The notes under the pieces are model-generated. The model saw only the letters and a program-made list of their open reading frames with translations. It had not been told where the DNA came from and made no database searches. From contig CM032660.1 in assembly GCA_019095985.1 (NCBI GenBank), positions 19,221,692-19,285,691 on the forward strand: a stretch of DNA of 64,000 nt. The letters are read 5' to 3'. Shown here piece after piece: positions 52,401-62,490 of the stretch (position 1 is its first letter; the number at the start of each line of letters is the position of its first letter). The DNA is from Streblospio benedicti (lineage: Eukaryota > Annelida > Polychaeta > Spionida > Spionidae). The position numbers and the translations under genes were made by a program.

Positions 52401-55400
52401 TGCAAATATACATAAATCTGTTGAGAGTTTTGACTTAAAACCAAATTGGTTAGAACTTGTATGCATAAAAAACTTTACATCGCTGAAGTACTAAAAATTC
52501 AAAAACTTTAGAAATGACACACGTGATTGCCAATGGCCGATAATTATCCTTGTCACTAGCATTACCTTGTTAATTTTAATTATTGGAACAATTATTGTAT
52601 TCAACAGACAAGGTGGTAAGTAATTATGTATAACAATGGCGTTGAATAAGAGAGCTAACAAAACACTAAGTTTATCATGTGCATATTTCATATGTTCACC
52701 ATAAATATCATCAAGACCACATGATTTACCTGCTTTAAGTCCTTTATAGCTTCCATAACCTCATCTACATTGAATCGGTCAATGTTGAGACTAGACTCTC
52801 TGATAGAATCAAGCACATGAGGTTTTGGCTGACATCATTCGATAAGAATAGTTTGAAATGACATTTCCACATATCGGAGACATTTTTACTGCCTGTAACA
52901 TTATTGATAGTAGAAGCAAGATCACAATTGTCATTTGACATTTTTCTTAATTTCCTTCCAAAAATTGTTTATAATTTTTAACAAGTAATTTTTTTTAGCC
53001 AAATGATCTGCCTTTAAAGTACTATTAAGGTTTTACATTTACGGAATAGATACTTGAAGTAGGCTCGGCTTTTTTTCATATTTTCAAATATTATACCATG
53101 TTTTGGTTTACCATGACTGCGCCATGTTAGATAGGTATCTCTGGCTTGGCTGTGGGCCTCTTTGCAATAGTCATTCCATCCCAAAACTTGCTTACCCTTG
53201 TGAACTTCTTTGTCTGTAGAAAAGTGTCTACTAGCTTCCAGAAGAGCATTACAAATATCAGAATACATGGTATCAATATTATTTTTATGAGTTTGACTGG
53301 TACAGTGAACATTATTACAAAGTAGTAAATCATGTTTGATCTCAACATTAGAAAGTAAAGAACAAGTATAATCTTTATATTGTAGCAACTCATCCTTACT
53401 AAGTTCATCCCATTTGATAAAATACAGAGTTAACAATGGTTCTAATAGGTCTTATTTTATTGTTTATGAAGAAGCCAGAATGTTTTCTAGTTTCTAATCA
53501 ATTAGCAACCTCCGTGGGGTTTTGGGGGTTTTGAGGCTGTGAAAATTCTATATCAAATAATAATTGATTATGAAATTTGAGTCAGGTGCATTTTCTGATT
53601 TCTTGCACATAGTGAGGTACGTTGTGTAATGGTTATTTTCCTTAACTTTCTGCAAATCAGCGACTACGGAAGTTGCTATATACAGACAGGTAAATATCTG
53701 TCATTTTTAAAAAGTATTTTTTGTATGATTTTGTGAAATTTCCATATAGACATGATTTATTGAGTTTAATTGTCTAAATATTAATTGTAGGCTATTTTCA
53801 ATTGATGAAGGGCCCATTTTGGAAATAATTTTTATGAATAAGCCTTTTTCAAGGTAAGGCTTTTATCTATGTTTTTTCATTCAGACTATTTGGTAGATTA
53901 TTTTCTGGATTAGCTTTTGTATATTGGATTCAATATTATTAAAAGAAATTAATTTTACATATACGGTAGTAAATTGGGAACTGATAATCACATTTTGAAT
54001 TACTCTTTTACCTTTCACTAGGAAGTACAGAACAGAAATAGAAGACTTTCTTGGTCACCTGATAGAACGCATGAAATATGAGCAGGATGATTTTAAGATG
54101 GCTTCAACGAGTGGAAGAGTAAGAACGAAGAAGGCTTACGTTTTTAAGATACGCTTTAGATTGACTTGTCGATTTGAAATTATAAATTGCTCAATAGTTC
54201 AGAATTCAGACTTTATATTTAATTGCTGTTTTATGATTGCACATAATGAAAGCTGTTTAAAATTTGTCCATGAAAATAAAGTTCACATCTTTTTAGAATA
54301 TATTAAATTTCTAGACTTTCCAATTTTGAAAAGTTTCAATTTTTCCTTTTCAGCAAGAGATAATATGTGTTGCTGGAAAATCGTTAAAGACACCAACCCC
54401 ATTAGAAAAATTACGTCAAATGGAAACTGGGATGGTGAGTGTCCATAATGTGGTTCTATTAATATTAGCTACCACAATATTTTGCATATAATTATTTTCG
54501 TGCCTTGTCTCTGGGCGCCCTAAGTTTTTTTGTTGATAACAATTTTTTCAGAGTTACGGTAATGATAACCAGAGCGATAGTAATCGGTTTTGCACTGTGA
54601 ATAAGGCAACTGTTTAGAGGTGAGGTAATTTTTACTTTGCAGGTGATTGGATGTGGTCATTATTATAAAGAGTTTATGATAGACGCCATGGGATGGCCAT
54701 TAGTGGAATACAACCCAAGTGTGACTGATGGTTGGTTTATTCCCTCGTATCCTTTATCATTTGCATCAAGATTTTGCATCTAGTAATCTAACATTGTGTC
54801 TTTGCTATAATATTTTTGTTATTTTTTTTTACTCAAGTAGGTGAGTTAGTGATAGAATAGAGAGTTTGATTTAACCAGCTGGATTTAACTGTTATAAAAT
54901 AATTAAATAAGATAACTTCAAATAATGGATCATATTTGATCTTTATTTAGATGTCCACAAGTTCTATATTCAGTTATCATTTTATGTTAATTGTTGATGA
55001 GTTTTCTTCTTTAATCATTGAGAAATAAGTGTTCTTATGCATTTCACATAAGCTGAGGTTTTAAAATAATTTGTATATCCCAAAGTTTTTTTTTTCCATC
55101 TATAATTATGTTTCTTGACATTGCTAGTTATGAGCAATGCTTTCGCAATGCCATTCCATGTGATAGTGATGATGAAGATGATCTCAAACCTGCAAAATAT
55201 GAAAGGTATGCTGCAATAGAAAATCATTATTTTTAAGCTTGTTGATGGTAATTTCTTCTTGTAATTGAGCAAAAAGTAGGAATTTGAATAGAAATATATT
55301 TAGGGTCAGGATTTGGTGGGAAAGTGCTATAAGTCAGCATGACGAGTAACCTTCGATATTATACTTATTTTCATTAAATATCTTCGTGTACGGATAAAAG

Positions 55401-58400
55401 ATTAAAACATTTCTACTTGTCGCTATGGCCTGATGAGTGCTTTATCACGACCCTGTATGTCACCTTAAACTTTTTTTTTTCATTTAGTGATATTCTCAAG
55501 GAAACCCCTCCGTCACACGTCACGTCATTACACACTCGCTAGGTGATAACATTGACACGTGACCATATAAATGCACGGGAAACTGGCCGTTTTTGAAGTG
55601 ATATTTCAGTACTTAAAGTTACTACATTTTGTTAGTTATGAATTAAAACTCATTTCATATGCATCTTTGTATAAACACACTGGACATGTTTTAGAGTAGA
55701 GGCTGCTAATAAAAGATTCATGGGGCTTTAACATGACTTTACTACAGCGTAATGTGTACAATATCTAAATATTCACAGGCGCACGTGAAACGCTGCTTTT
55801 ACATTGTTAAGAGATTAGTTATACATTCCAAAACGTTTCTTGTGTACGTCAATACTGCACATGTGCTTTTGTTGTCACTGCTTAGACCTGTGTGGACAGG
55901 AAACGGAAGCGAGGGTTTTCTTGAGAATTTACTGAAGTCGGGATGGTTACACGCCTGAAGCCCTCATCTGTTACCAATCATATTGTAATGTAGCCCTAAA
56001 TTTAGTGTCAAATGTTTGTATCTCAATAATATTTTAGACCTAAAAGAAGCTGCTTTAATTGTGGTGGAGAACATACGCTCACTGAGTGTCAGGAGAGGAG
56101 AAATCCGATGCGTATCCGTGAAGCAATGCAGGCATTTAAAAATCAGAAGGCATCACCTCAGGCTTCATTGAAAAGCAGGTGCTAATACTTTCTCTTTCTT
56201 GGTCTTTATGGAATTTGCGACTACATTTCTCAGGTTTAAATTGATTAAATAATACTTAATCGAAAATTTTCTGCTTCAGGTACCATGACGATTTAGACCC
56301 AAGATTTGCAGAGTTCAAAGCTGGCACCATAAGGTAGGTATATATTTCAATATGTAGTAATTGATCTAAATACATCAAGGGTTCTGTACTTTAGGAAAAA
56401 TACCTACCACTATATTGACATGATCAAGAGAATCTTCCTGGTCACTACATCACCTGGCCTTGACGTGACTCAAACTCACAACCCTGTAGTTGTGAGACCA
56501 GAAGGATGTCATCATCCTAAACAGCCAACTGTTGATAATCTCCAGGGTGCATGCTTGGTCACTGAATGTAAATGTGGTTGATTATAATCGTGATTCAACC
56601 CTTGCTCTCACGACTTGACATTTACACTAGGTCATTGGTAAATTTGTCGATGAACAAATTATTTTTCATATTTGCACTGGCAGCACATTCAGGGCACAAT
56701 GCTTATCACTCACACAATCACTTACAAAGTACTTACTCTTTCAACCTAACCTATACCTAATTGCCACCTAGCAGCAGTGTGCAACTACTTAGGGATGATT
56801 TTACTCAACACCCACCACCAAACACAACCGGGAAATGAAATTATGATCTACTGGTCATGAGTTCATCTCCCTATCCACTCGGTAGCAGAAGCTTTAGCTA
56901 TCCCAATCCAGAGATTGTGGGTTCAAGACCCAGTAAAATGGAAGATTAACTTCATGTGAATGTAGTGATTTTAGTGGTAGTAATATGGGCCCCAGCATCA
57001 TAGGAGGGTTTGTTTGCTATAGAGAACTCAGAAAAAACAATTAAAATTTAATATACAAGCAAGCTTGGGAAATATTCATAAGGTTACATGTACATAGTTA
57101 TGCTACAGTGTGTTAGCAAAAGAATGTTATTTCATGTACCATATGTTTCATTTATCAATTTAATTTGTTTTGCAGCCAATCATTGAGAGAGGCAATGGGG
57201 TTGTATGATCGCCAACTTCCAGATTACGTCTATAAGATGAGGTACCTGGGATATCCTCCTGGCTGGTTGGAGGCTGCCAAGGTGGAAACCTCTGGCTTGG
57301 CTATGTTTGATAGTCAAGGAAAAGGTCAATATAATTTTTTAGTAGATTTGTTATAAAAAAAATTGTAAGTAGTTACCTTGTGATGTAGTCGATATTTAAA
57401 AATGGTGAATCATGATTTCCTTTTTGATTTGATTATTAACTATAAGCCATTATTTGTATGGATATAACATTTCAGTTCCATTTGTTGATTAGAAAAAAAA
57501 ATCTTTTCATATTTACTTTGAAAATTCTTGTAATAGTGTGTATATGTGAAATTTCTGCTTTCATATTTAATAGAATTGAACGATGATCTAGAGCAATGCG
57601 AAGATGGTGAAGTAACTGATAGCACAGTCGTCAAACAGCAATATAATTTAGACAAGCTTGTTGAGTACCCAGGATTCAATGCTGCCATGCCTGAAGGGTT
57701 CAGAGATGTAAGTAAAAATGATTTAGCACGATGGTGTAAATGTTATTTTGCATCTTTATTTCAGATTGATAATATTTAGTGTTTCAATATTTTTACCAAA
57801 TCATATACACAAATTGGTAAATAAATTCATTGGATTTCTTTTTCACGTAAATAAAATTATTGATTTTCCGATAAATCCATAGATACTCAGTGTCTTTTCA
57901 GAGATTTTCAATGTCCATCTTCCGAAACTTCTCTCTCTGTCCCCAGATGGCAGCACGTGACAGTAAAAGAAGTCCGTCAGTGTTTGTTGTGGGAGCACAA
58001 GACTACGATGCGCACTCCCACAACAAGCACTGACTAACTTCTTTTACTATAACGTGCTGCCATCTGGTGACAGAAAGAGAAGTCTCGGGAGATGGACATT
58101 GAAAATCTCCGAAAATATTAAGACACCGAGTATCTATGGATTTATCGGAAAATCAATAATTTTATTCATATTATATACAAATATTTCACTAATGCTCTGT
58201 TATTTTCTTTTTGAAGGAATGTCATCGATTAAATATGCCTCCGTTAAATCCTGCTCAGAGTAAAGAAGCTTTAGCTCTGTTTTTGAAACCAGTTGTGAGT
58301 ATGCCGTATGTTGGCAGCAAAAGTACCTTGCTGCCAATAAACCACTGTATCTTGCGTTTGTTGATCTGGAGAAAGCTTTTGACCATGTACTATGATGAAA

Positions 58401-60556
58401 AGTGCCGTGGAAGTGCACTGAGGAGTGTAGGGTGGAGGCATGGGCAGTTTGTGTAATTCAGGGCATATGTCAAGTTGAGTGTGGGTTAACGGATAGTACA
58501 GTGAGGAGTTTGGAGTGGGGGGTCGGTGTGCATCAGGGCTCTGTCCTTGGTCTTCTGCTATTTATCATCATGCTAGAAGCCTTATCATGTGAGTTCCGTT
58601 CTGGTGTGCCATGGGAGCTACTTACGCGGTTGACCTGGTGGTCATAGCCGACTCTCTGGACTATATTGCTAAGCTGAAAGCTTGGAAGAAAAATATGGAG
58701 CAAAAAGGTCTTAGTGTTAGGGATAGTGGAGGTCTTAGTGTTAGGGATAGTGGTTGGTTACAGGGCAGACCGAGGAAGACTTGGCTGGAATGTGTGAAGT
58801 CTGACTTGAATGACTGTAACATCCTTAATACACACCTGCTAGATAGAGATGCTAGAGAGCTGGTGTGAAACACACTGCCTGCGGCCTACCCCAGTAACTG
58901 GGTCACCCACAGCAATTGTAGTACCGTATATGACCATCCAAGTGCCCACACTTGTGTAACAGCCCTCCCCCCTCTTTTTAATAAATGTCCTTAAGAATTA
59001 TTAAGTAATTGCACTCTCGCGTAACAGCCCACCCCCCAGTTTGAGAAAATTTCAATTTAATGGCCCTGGGTGCTTGGATGGTCGTATATGGTAGTAGTAG
59101 TATCAAATTGTTATTCATTTGCAATTTAAAAAGGACATTCTGTAAGATTGTGTTTTAATATATTTTTACTATTCTTTCATGTAGACTAATGAATGAATCA
59201 TGGCCGAATAATGTAAAAGAATTACTTGTTCCTTTTAACAAGACTCCTTCATTTATCTTACAGACAGTGTTAAACAGTTTCTGGATTCATCATATATATG
59301 ACCAACCATGTAGTTTGTGACTCAGAAATTTGCATTTTCATTTACTTTTTATTTTGTGTAGGATGCACCATCTAGTGGCCGGAAAAGGAAAAAGTACAAT
59401 AGTCAAGACGAAGGTGAAACGCCAGACAAAAAACTCAAAGTTGAAGACATGGAGCTTGACTCTCAAGGTATATTAAGTATATAGTTTTCAAGCTTTATTT
59501 TTGTAAACATAATTCTTGCCTGTACTTCTACGGGTAGATCTGCAAAATGCATTTTTTATCAAGGATGAACCTATCGCTAATTGAAACCATATGCTTCTGC
59601 ATTAACAAAATGGAACACACTAAAGAAACTATTAGGCGGCAGTAACTTAATTAGTGGGATGAAGAAAAAATTGATTAAAATTTTTCGTTAGCAGGGGTAA
59701 ATAATAAAAAACCATGTTTCATTTCTCAACGATACGGAAGGGGCAAAAATAAAAAAAATATGTTTTCATCTACCGGGAGCCTAGGCAGCACTTCGGCGGG
59801 TTCGTCATCCAACTAATCAAGTTACTGCCGCCTTAGTCAAATCTAATGAAACTATTTAGGATATAATTTTAATTTGGCATTCATGTACAAAGTGTCTTTT
59901 ACTTGAATTACTTCACTTTATATTTGTGTATATAACTATTACCATCTCCATCCATGACAAGCTGTTATTTATTTCAACATGTGCTTGCAGATGAAGACGG
60001 CGACTCGAGTCAAGCAACACCTAGCATCGAAGATCTCGAGCTGCAGAAGCGATTAATCCAGGAGCAGCTGGCCATGTCTGAGGGTGACTCGGACTGTGTA
60101 ATTATTGATAGTGGCACAGAGAGTCAGGACGAGTCGTTCATTCCGCCAATGCCTCCTACACCCGAACAGCCCCCTCTACCACCAGGCACACCCCCTGTTA
60201 CACCCGTCAACCAGCAAACTCCCAACACCAAAGATGGCTTTAAGTCTCCACTTCCAGTAAGTAATAATGGCACACCAAGTAGAGTGGCGTCTTTGCCTGC
60301 GACGCCTCAGAGTGCTACTCCTAATATACAGACAATGCTGAAGACACCAAGCACTGGGGGTTCGATTGAAATAAAATTTGGCACACCTATCAATCATGAA
60401 GAAAGTCCGACAACTACGAAAGGATTACCGGGACTGACAAAATGGTCAGAAGGCGTTTCGCAGCATATACCATTTGAAAATTTGCCGGACGCTACAGGAA
60501 ATTATTCAAAAATGAAGAAGTTAATAGACAACATTAAGAAAAAAGATACATGCTGA
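49484..60556 (+). CDS. ZCCHC8: ZCCHC8, scaffold of the nuclear exosome targeting (NEXT) complex, 14 coding exons
   Basis: ZCCHC8 links RBM7 and the helicase MTR4 (MTREX) to send nuclear RNAs to the exosome. Exons: 49484-49757, 53665-53689, 53791-53853, 54022-54118, 54354-54434, 54643-54746, 55128-55205, 56038-56178, 56280-56333, 57176-57324, 57574-57707, 58217-58294, 59362-59467, 59991-60556 (TGA). They sum to 650 codons (649 aa; human 707), with all phases consistent. The acidic N-terminus MDGSGFGESLFDEFD matches the human start. Then come a coiled coil (VIEQLTKEIRKLL), EGPILEIIFMNKPFSRKY, a zinc knuckle CFNCGGEHTLTEC (about residue 245), and the PSP domain (LPDYVYKMRYLGYPPGWLEA, about 320). 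A Pro-rich region precedes the MTR4-stimulating end GVSQHIPFENLPDATGNYSK. Intron 1 has U12-type AT-AC signals. Introns carry LINE and MITE insertions. Confidence 0.95.
50052..50212. repeat. Direct repeat of about 60 bp, spacing about 103 bp
   Basis: CGTTTGATCAAAGTAAGTAA followed by AGCATTTA occurs at about 50048 and again at about 50151. In both copies it is followed by a GTTGTA and TGCTGTTTTGTTT pattern. A local tandem duplication inside ZCCHC8 intron 1. Confidence 0.7.
50200..53450 (-). mobile_element. Degraded non-LTR retrotransposon (jockey/CR1-like LINE), antisense in ZCCHC8 intron 1
   Basis: Read on the minus strand from right to left. 53436-53014 gives the linker before the RT (VLGWNDYCKEAHSQARDTYL, WRSHGKPKHG). 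Near 52790-52490 are RT blocks (NVDEVMEAIKDL, SCGLDDIYGEHMKYAHDKLS). At about 52080-52030 is the catalytic FYADDAVLLAPSPAALQN. At 51063-50722 is the post-RT part (VPKFQLDCEKL, HKYLGVLF). The frames are broken in several places, so the element is dead. T/A-rich sequence around 50256-50530, seen twice as a TTATTTCAGATAT motif, may be the 3' tails. The element is split by a DNA transposon at 51140-52000. Confidence 0.85.
51140..52000. mobile_element. DNA transposon with CAGGGTTYGAAATTAR ends and a 5-bp target duplication, nested in the LINE
   Basis: The left end CAGGGTTCGAAATTAG and right end TTAATTTCAAACCCTG are inverted repeats. AAGTT flanks both sides (51135-51139 and 52001-52005). Subterminal GGTAGCAAA motifs recur in both orientations. 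It is 861 bp with no transposase ORF. It interrupts the LINE, so it is the younger insertion. Confidence 0.88.
55302..55455. mobile_element. Diverged relative of the CAGGGTCAGGATTAG MITE
   Basis: The left end AGGGTCAGGATTTGGTGGG and right end CACGACCCTG resemble the termini of the element at 46624. The next part (AAAGTG, then CAGCA and GAGTAACC) also matches. It lies in ZCCHC8 intron 7. No clear target duplication is visible. Confidence 0.65.
56400..56530 (-). mobile_element. tRNA-derived SINE-like remnant
   Basis: On the minus strand, CCTTCTGGTCTCACAACTAC is followed by GGGTTGTGAGTTTGAGTC, which has the shape of a tRNA anticodon arm and T-arm (B-box-like GAGTTTGAGTC). A similar motif lies in RAD9 intron 1 at about 15500-15520. 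No complete tRNA fold was found. Confidence 0.4.
57850..58166. mobile_element. Palindromic MITE of about 315 bp in ZCCHC8 intron 11
   Basis: Almost the whole element pairs with itself. The outer arm AATAAAATTATTGATTTTCC is inverted at the right end, and matches continue through AATCCATAGATACTC, TTCAATGTCCATCT, GATGGCAGCACGT and AGTGTTTGTTGTGGGAG to a centre near 57995. It ends about 50 bp before the exon 12 acceptor (58217). Confidence 0.9.
58320..58890 (+). mobile_element. LINE reverse-transcriptase fragment in ZCCHC8 intron 12
   Basis: Starts just after the exon 12 donor. The frames give LAFVDLEKAFDHV (RT block with the first catalytic Asp), GVHQGSVLGLLLFIIMLEAL (RT core) and later QGRPRKTWLECVKSDLND (C-terminal end), in at least two frames. 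The catalytic YADD block is not intact in any frame. The middle is shortened. The GRP-KTW ending is typical of a group of invertebrate non-LTR elements. It is 5'-truncated and dead. Confidence 0.85.
58922..59093. mobile_element. TA-bounded MITE with CCGTATATGACCATCCAAG ends
   Basis: The left end TACCGTATATGACCATCCAA is inverted at the right end (TTGGATGGTCGTATATGGTA). The interior includes GTAACAGCCC twice. It lies in ZCCHC8 intron 12. A second copy in inverted orientation lies at 61206-61345. Confidence 0.88.
59635..59832. mobile_element. PIF/Harbinger-like MITE with TTA target duplication
   Basis: The left end GGCGGCAGTAACTTAATTAG and right end CTAATCAAGTTACTGCCGCC are inverted repeats of about 19 bases. 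TTA flanks both ends, the target preferred by PIF/Harbinger elements. It is about 200 bp with no ORF, in the last ZCCHC8 intron. It is related to the start of the insertion at 13172. Confidence 0.82.
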
Positions 60557-61205
60557 GTGGATTCAGTGTTTAATCCGTGTATTATTGGGTTATGTCTTCT
60601 CAGGATTGTGTGCAGGATATTAATTTTGTATGTATGACTGACTTACACATTTTATACGGGTTATGAAATATTTGTACATAAAATTGTTTCACATTTTTAT
60701 TACAATGCTGCCAGTTTTCATCAATCAGATCTCTATTTAAGACGAGAATTATCAGATAAGATTGAATGTAATATATTTTAATTCTCTGGTGGTATTAGTA
60801 TTTATTTTTACTTCATTTTGAAATTAGTTTAATAGGGCAAAACGCAGAATCCATCCAAAGTCTAATGTATTGCAGAAATTGCTTCTTGTTACTATTCACA
60901 TTTGCTGTTAAAATACATTTGTGAAAGATTATAACAATTTTGATTAAATACTTACATTATTGTCAATGAAATGAAATTAAAATGAGCAATTTCCAAATGT
61001 AAATTATGCTTTTATGTTGAGTTACATTGGCATGTAAAACTAAGGTATATGCAATATGGCAATTTTTAAATGATATTTTGTAAGGATAATTTTTTTATTT
61101 GATGACATTCAGTTCAATAATAAGTTAGTATTAATATAATTGAGCCATGGTCATTTAAAAACTAACAAGCATGATATAAGATTATTGTGTCTATGGGTAA
61201 AATGT

Positions 61206-61345
61206 TACAGTATACGACCATCGAAGCACCCTGGGCCGTTAATTTGAAATTTTCTCAAACTGGGGTTCGGCTGTTACACGAGAGTGCAGTTACTACATAA
61301 TTCTTAAGGACATTTAAGAAAAAGAGCAGAGGGCTGTTACGTTTT
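61206..61345. mobile_element. Second, truncated copy of the 58922 MITE
   Basis: Begins CAGTATACGACCATCGAAGC and runs through CCCTGGGCCGTTAATTTGAA, GGCTGTTACACGAGAGTGCA and TTCTTAAGGACATTTAA, the reverse complement of 58960-59093. The far terminal repeat is missing. Confidence 0.85.
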
Positions 61346-61679
61346 TGGATTTAATCCATTGCTAATCCCAAGCTCAATTATATATAGCACATACGTTCCT
61401 ACCACTATATTGCTTATAGTTGAAGACAATCTACCAATTTACTATATATTATGTTGCCTAATCAGACTCAACCCTAACACACTCCAAAATCATTCTGATG
61501 GCCATTTTTGCCATCTGAGAAGAGGCCTGGCATTTTAAAAAGCTCTAAAAATGAAGACAGGCTTATATAGATTTGTAACAATTTATTACTAACTCTCTAT
61601 TGAAAAATATTGGGGGAATAATGTTGGTTCGGGAACACATAAATAAGAGGTTACAAGTTTGAAATGATATTGTTAATCA

Positions 61680-62340
61680 ATTTTAAAACATAAGTGGTCT
61701 CATAAGACATTAACTTCACTTTATATGTGTGTTAAAATATACATGTTGCACTGTTACTTGGGATTAGAAAACGTGGCAAGTTAGGGCAAGTGGGGCAATG
61801 AGCTTTTCTTTTGAGAAGATCTCTAGTCATATGCAAAGAGAATGACCACTTCACACTCGACGCATCTCATACATGAAATAAGCATAACTTTTAAGTCATG
61901 TTAGAGAATAAATGTCCTCACAAGACATTAAATTCACTTTACATATATAATACATGTGTTAAAATTGTATTGTTGCACTGTACCCGGGGTCGGGCTTCTA
62001 AAGAATCTTACCAACTGGTGCATTTTTGTTGTAACGACTGGTTTACCGACGTTGTTAAGATGCATGCAACGATCTGCTTATAAAGCCATCGTTAACGTGT
62101 CAGTTGGTAATGTATTATTTCAGTACAATGTAGTATAAATTGTCATAAAATGTAAGCTTACCTTCATTAATGTCTAATGAGGCCACTTGTGCTTTAAAAG
62201 TAATTAACATTTTCATTTATTTCATGTATCAGATCCATCTAGTGCGATGTGGCCATTTTCTTTGCATATACCTAGGGATGTCTTCAAACGAAAAACTCAC
62301 TGACTAACTTGCCGCAACTTGCCACATTTGCATCTCATGC
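61680..62340. mobile_element. Large imperfect foldback element
   Basis: Arms at about 61690-61890 pair with 62150-62340. Paired stretches include CATAAGTGGTCTCATAAGAC with its inverse near 62170, CATATGCAAAGAGAATGACC with its inverse near 62250, and GTGGCAAGTTAGGGCAAGT with its inverse near 62310. A 75-bp piece of the left arm (ACATTAACTTCACTTTA and TTGCACTGT) is repeated directly at about 61925-61980. No ORF. Confidence 0.75.
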
Positions 62341-62490
62341 CACATTCCAGCCTGTGATTGGACTGTTTCGAAAAAGTAACCAGCAAGTTACCTCATGTGA
62401 AAAATGTCTAACAAGTATCTGAAGCTTCATCACATGAAAGCAAATTGTAGCTTATTGTTCACAACTAAGATTGCATATTTCTATAACAGG

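Larger units (their letters stand above)
49758..53664 (+). promoter_or_regulatory. ZCCHC8: U12-type (minor spliceosome) AT-AC intron 1 of ZCCHC8
   Basis: The donor reads ATATCCTTTTT directly after exon 1, matching the U12 5' splice site consensus (ATATCCTT). Near the 3' end, TTTTCCTTAAC (53636-53646) matches the U12 branch-site consensus TTCCTTAAC. The intron then ends ...CAGCGAC at 53664. Using the AC end gives a 25-nt exon in the phase needed to continue into EGPILEII; using the CAG at 53660 breaks the frame. No GT donor exists before the in-frame TGA at the end of the open frame of exon 1. Confidence 0.85.
60557..62490. other. ZCCHC8 3' UTR and repeat-filled spacer
   Basis: AT-rich sequence after the ZCCHC8 stop, then a MITE copy (61206-61345) and a large foldback (about 61680-62340). 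No coding exon was recognised. Confidence 0.5.

Noticed and set aside
58211-58456. An 81-codon ORF as a continuous ZCCHC8 exon
   Set aside because: The frame is exon 12 of ZCCHC8 up to 58294 and then runs through a GTGAGT donor into LINE sequence.
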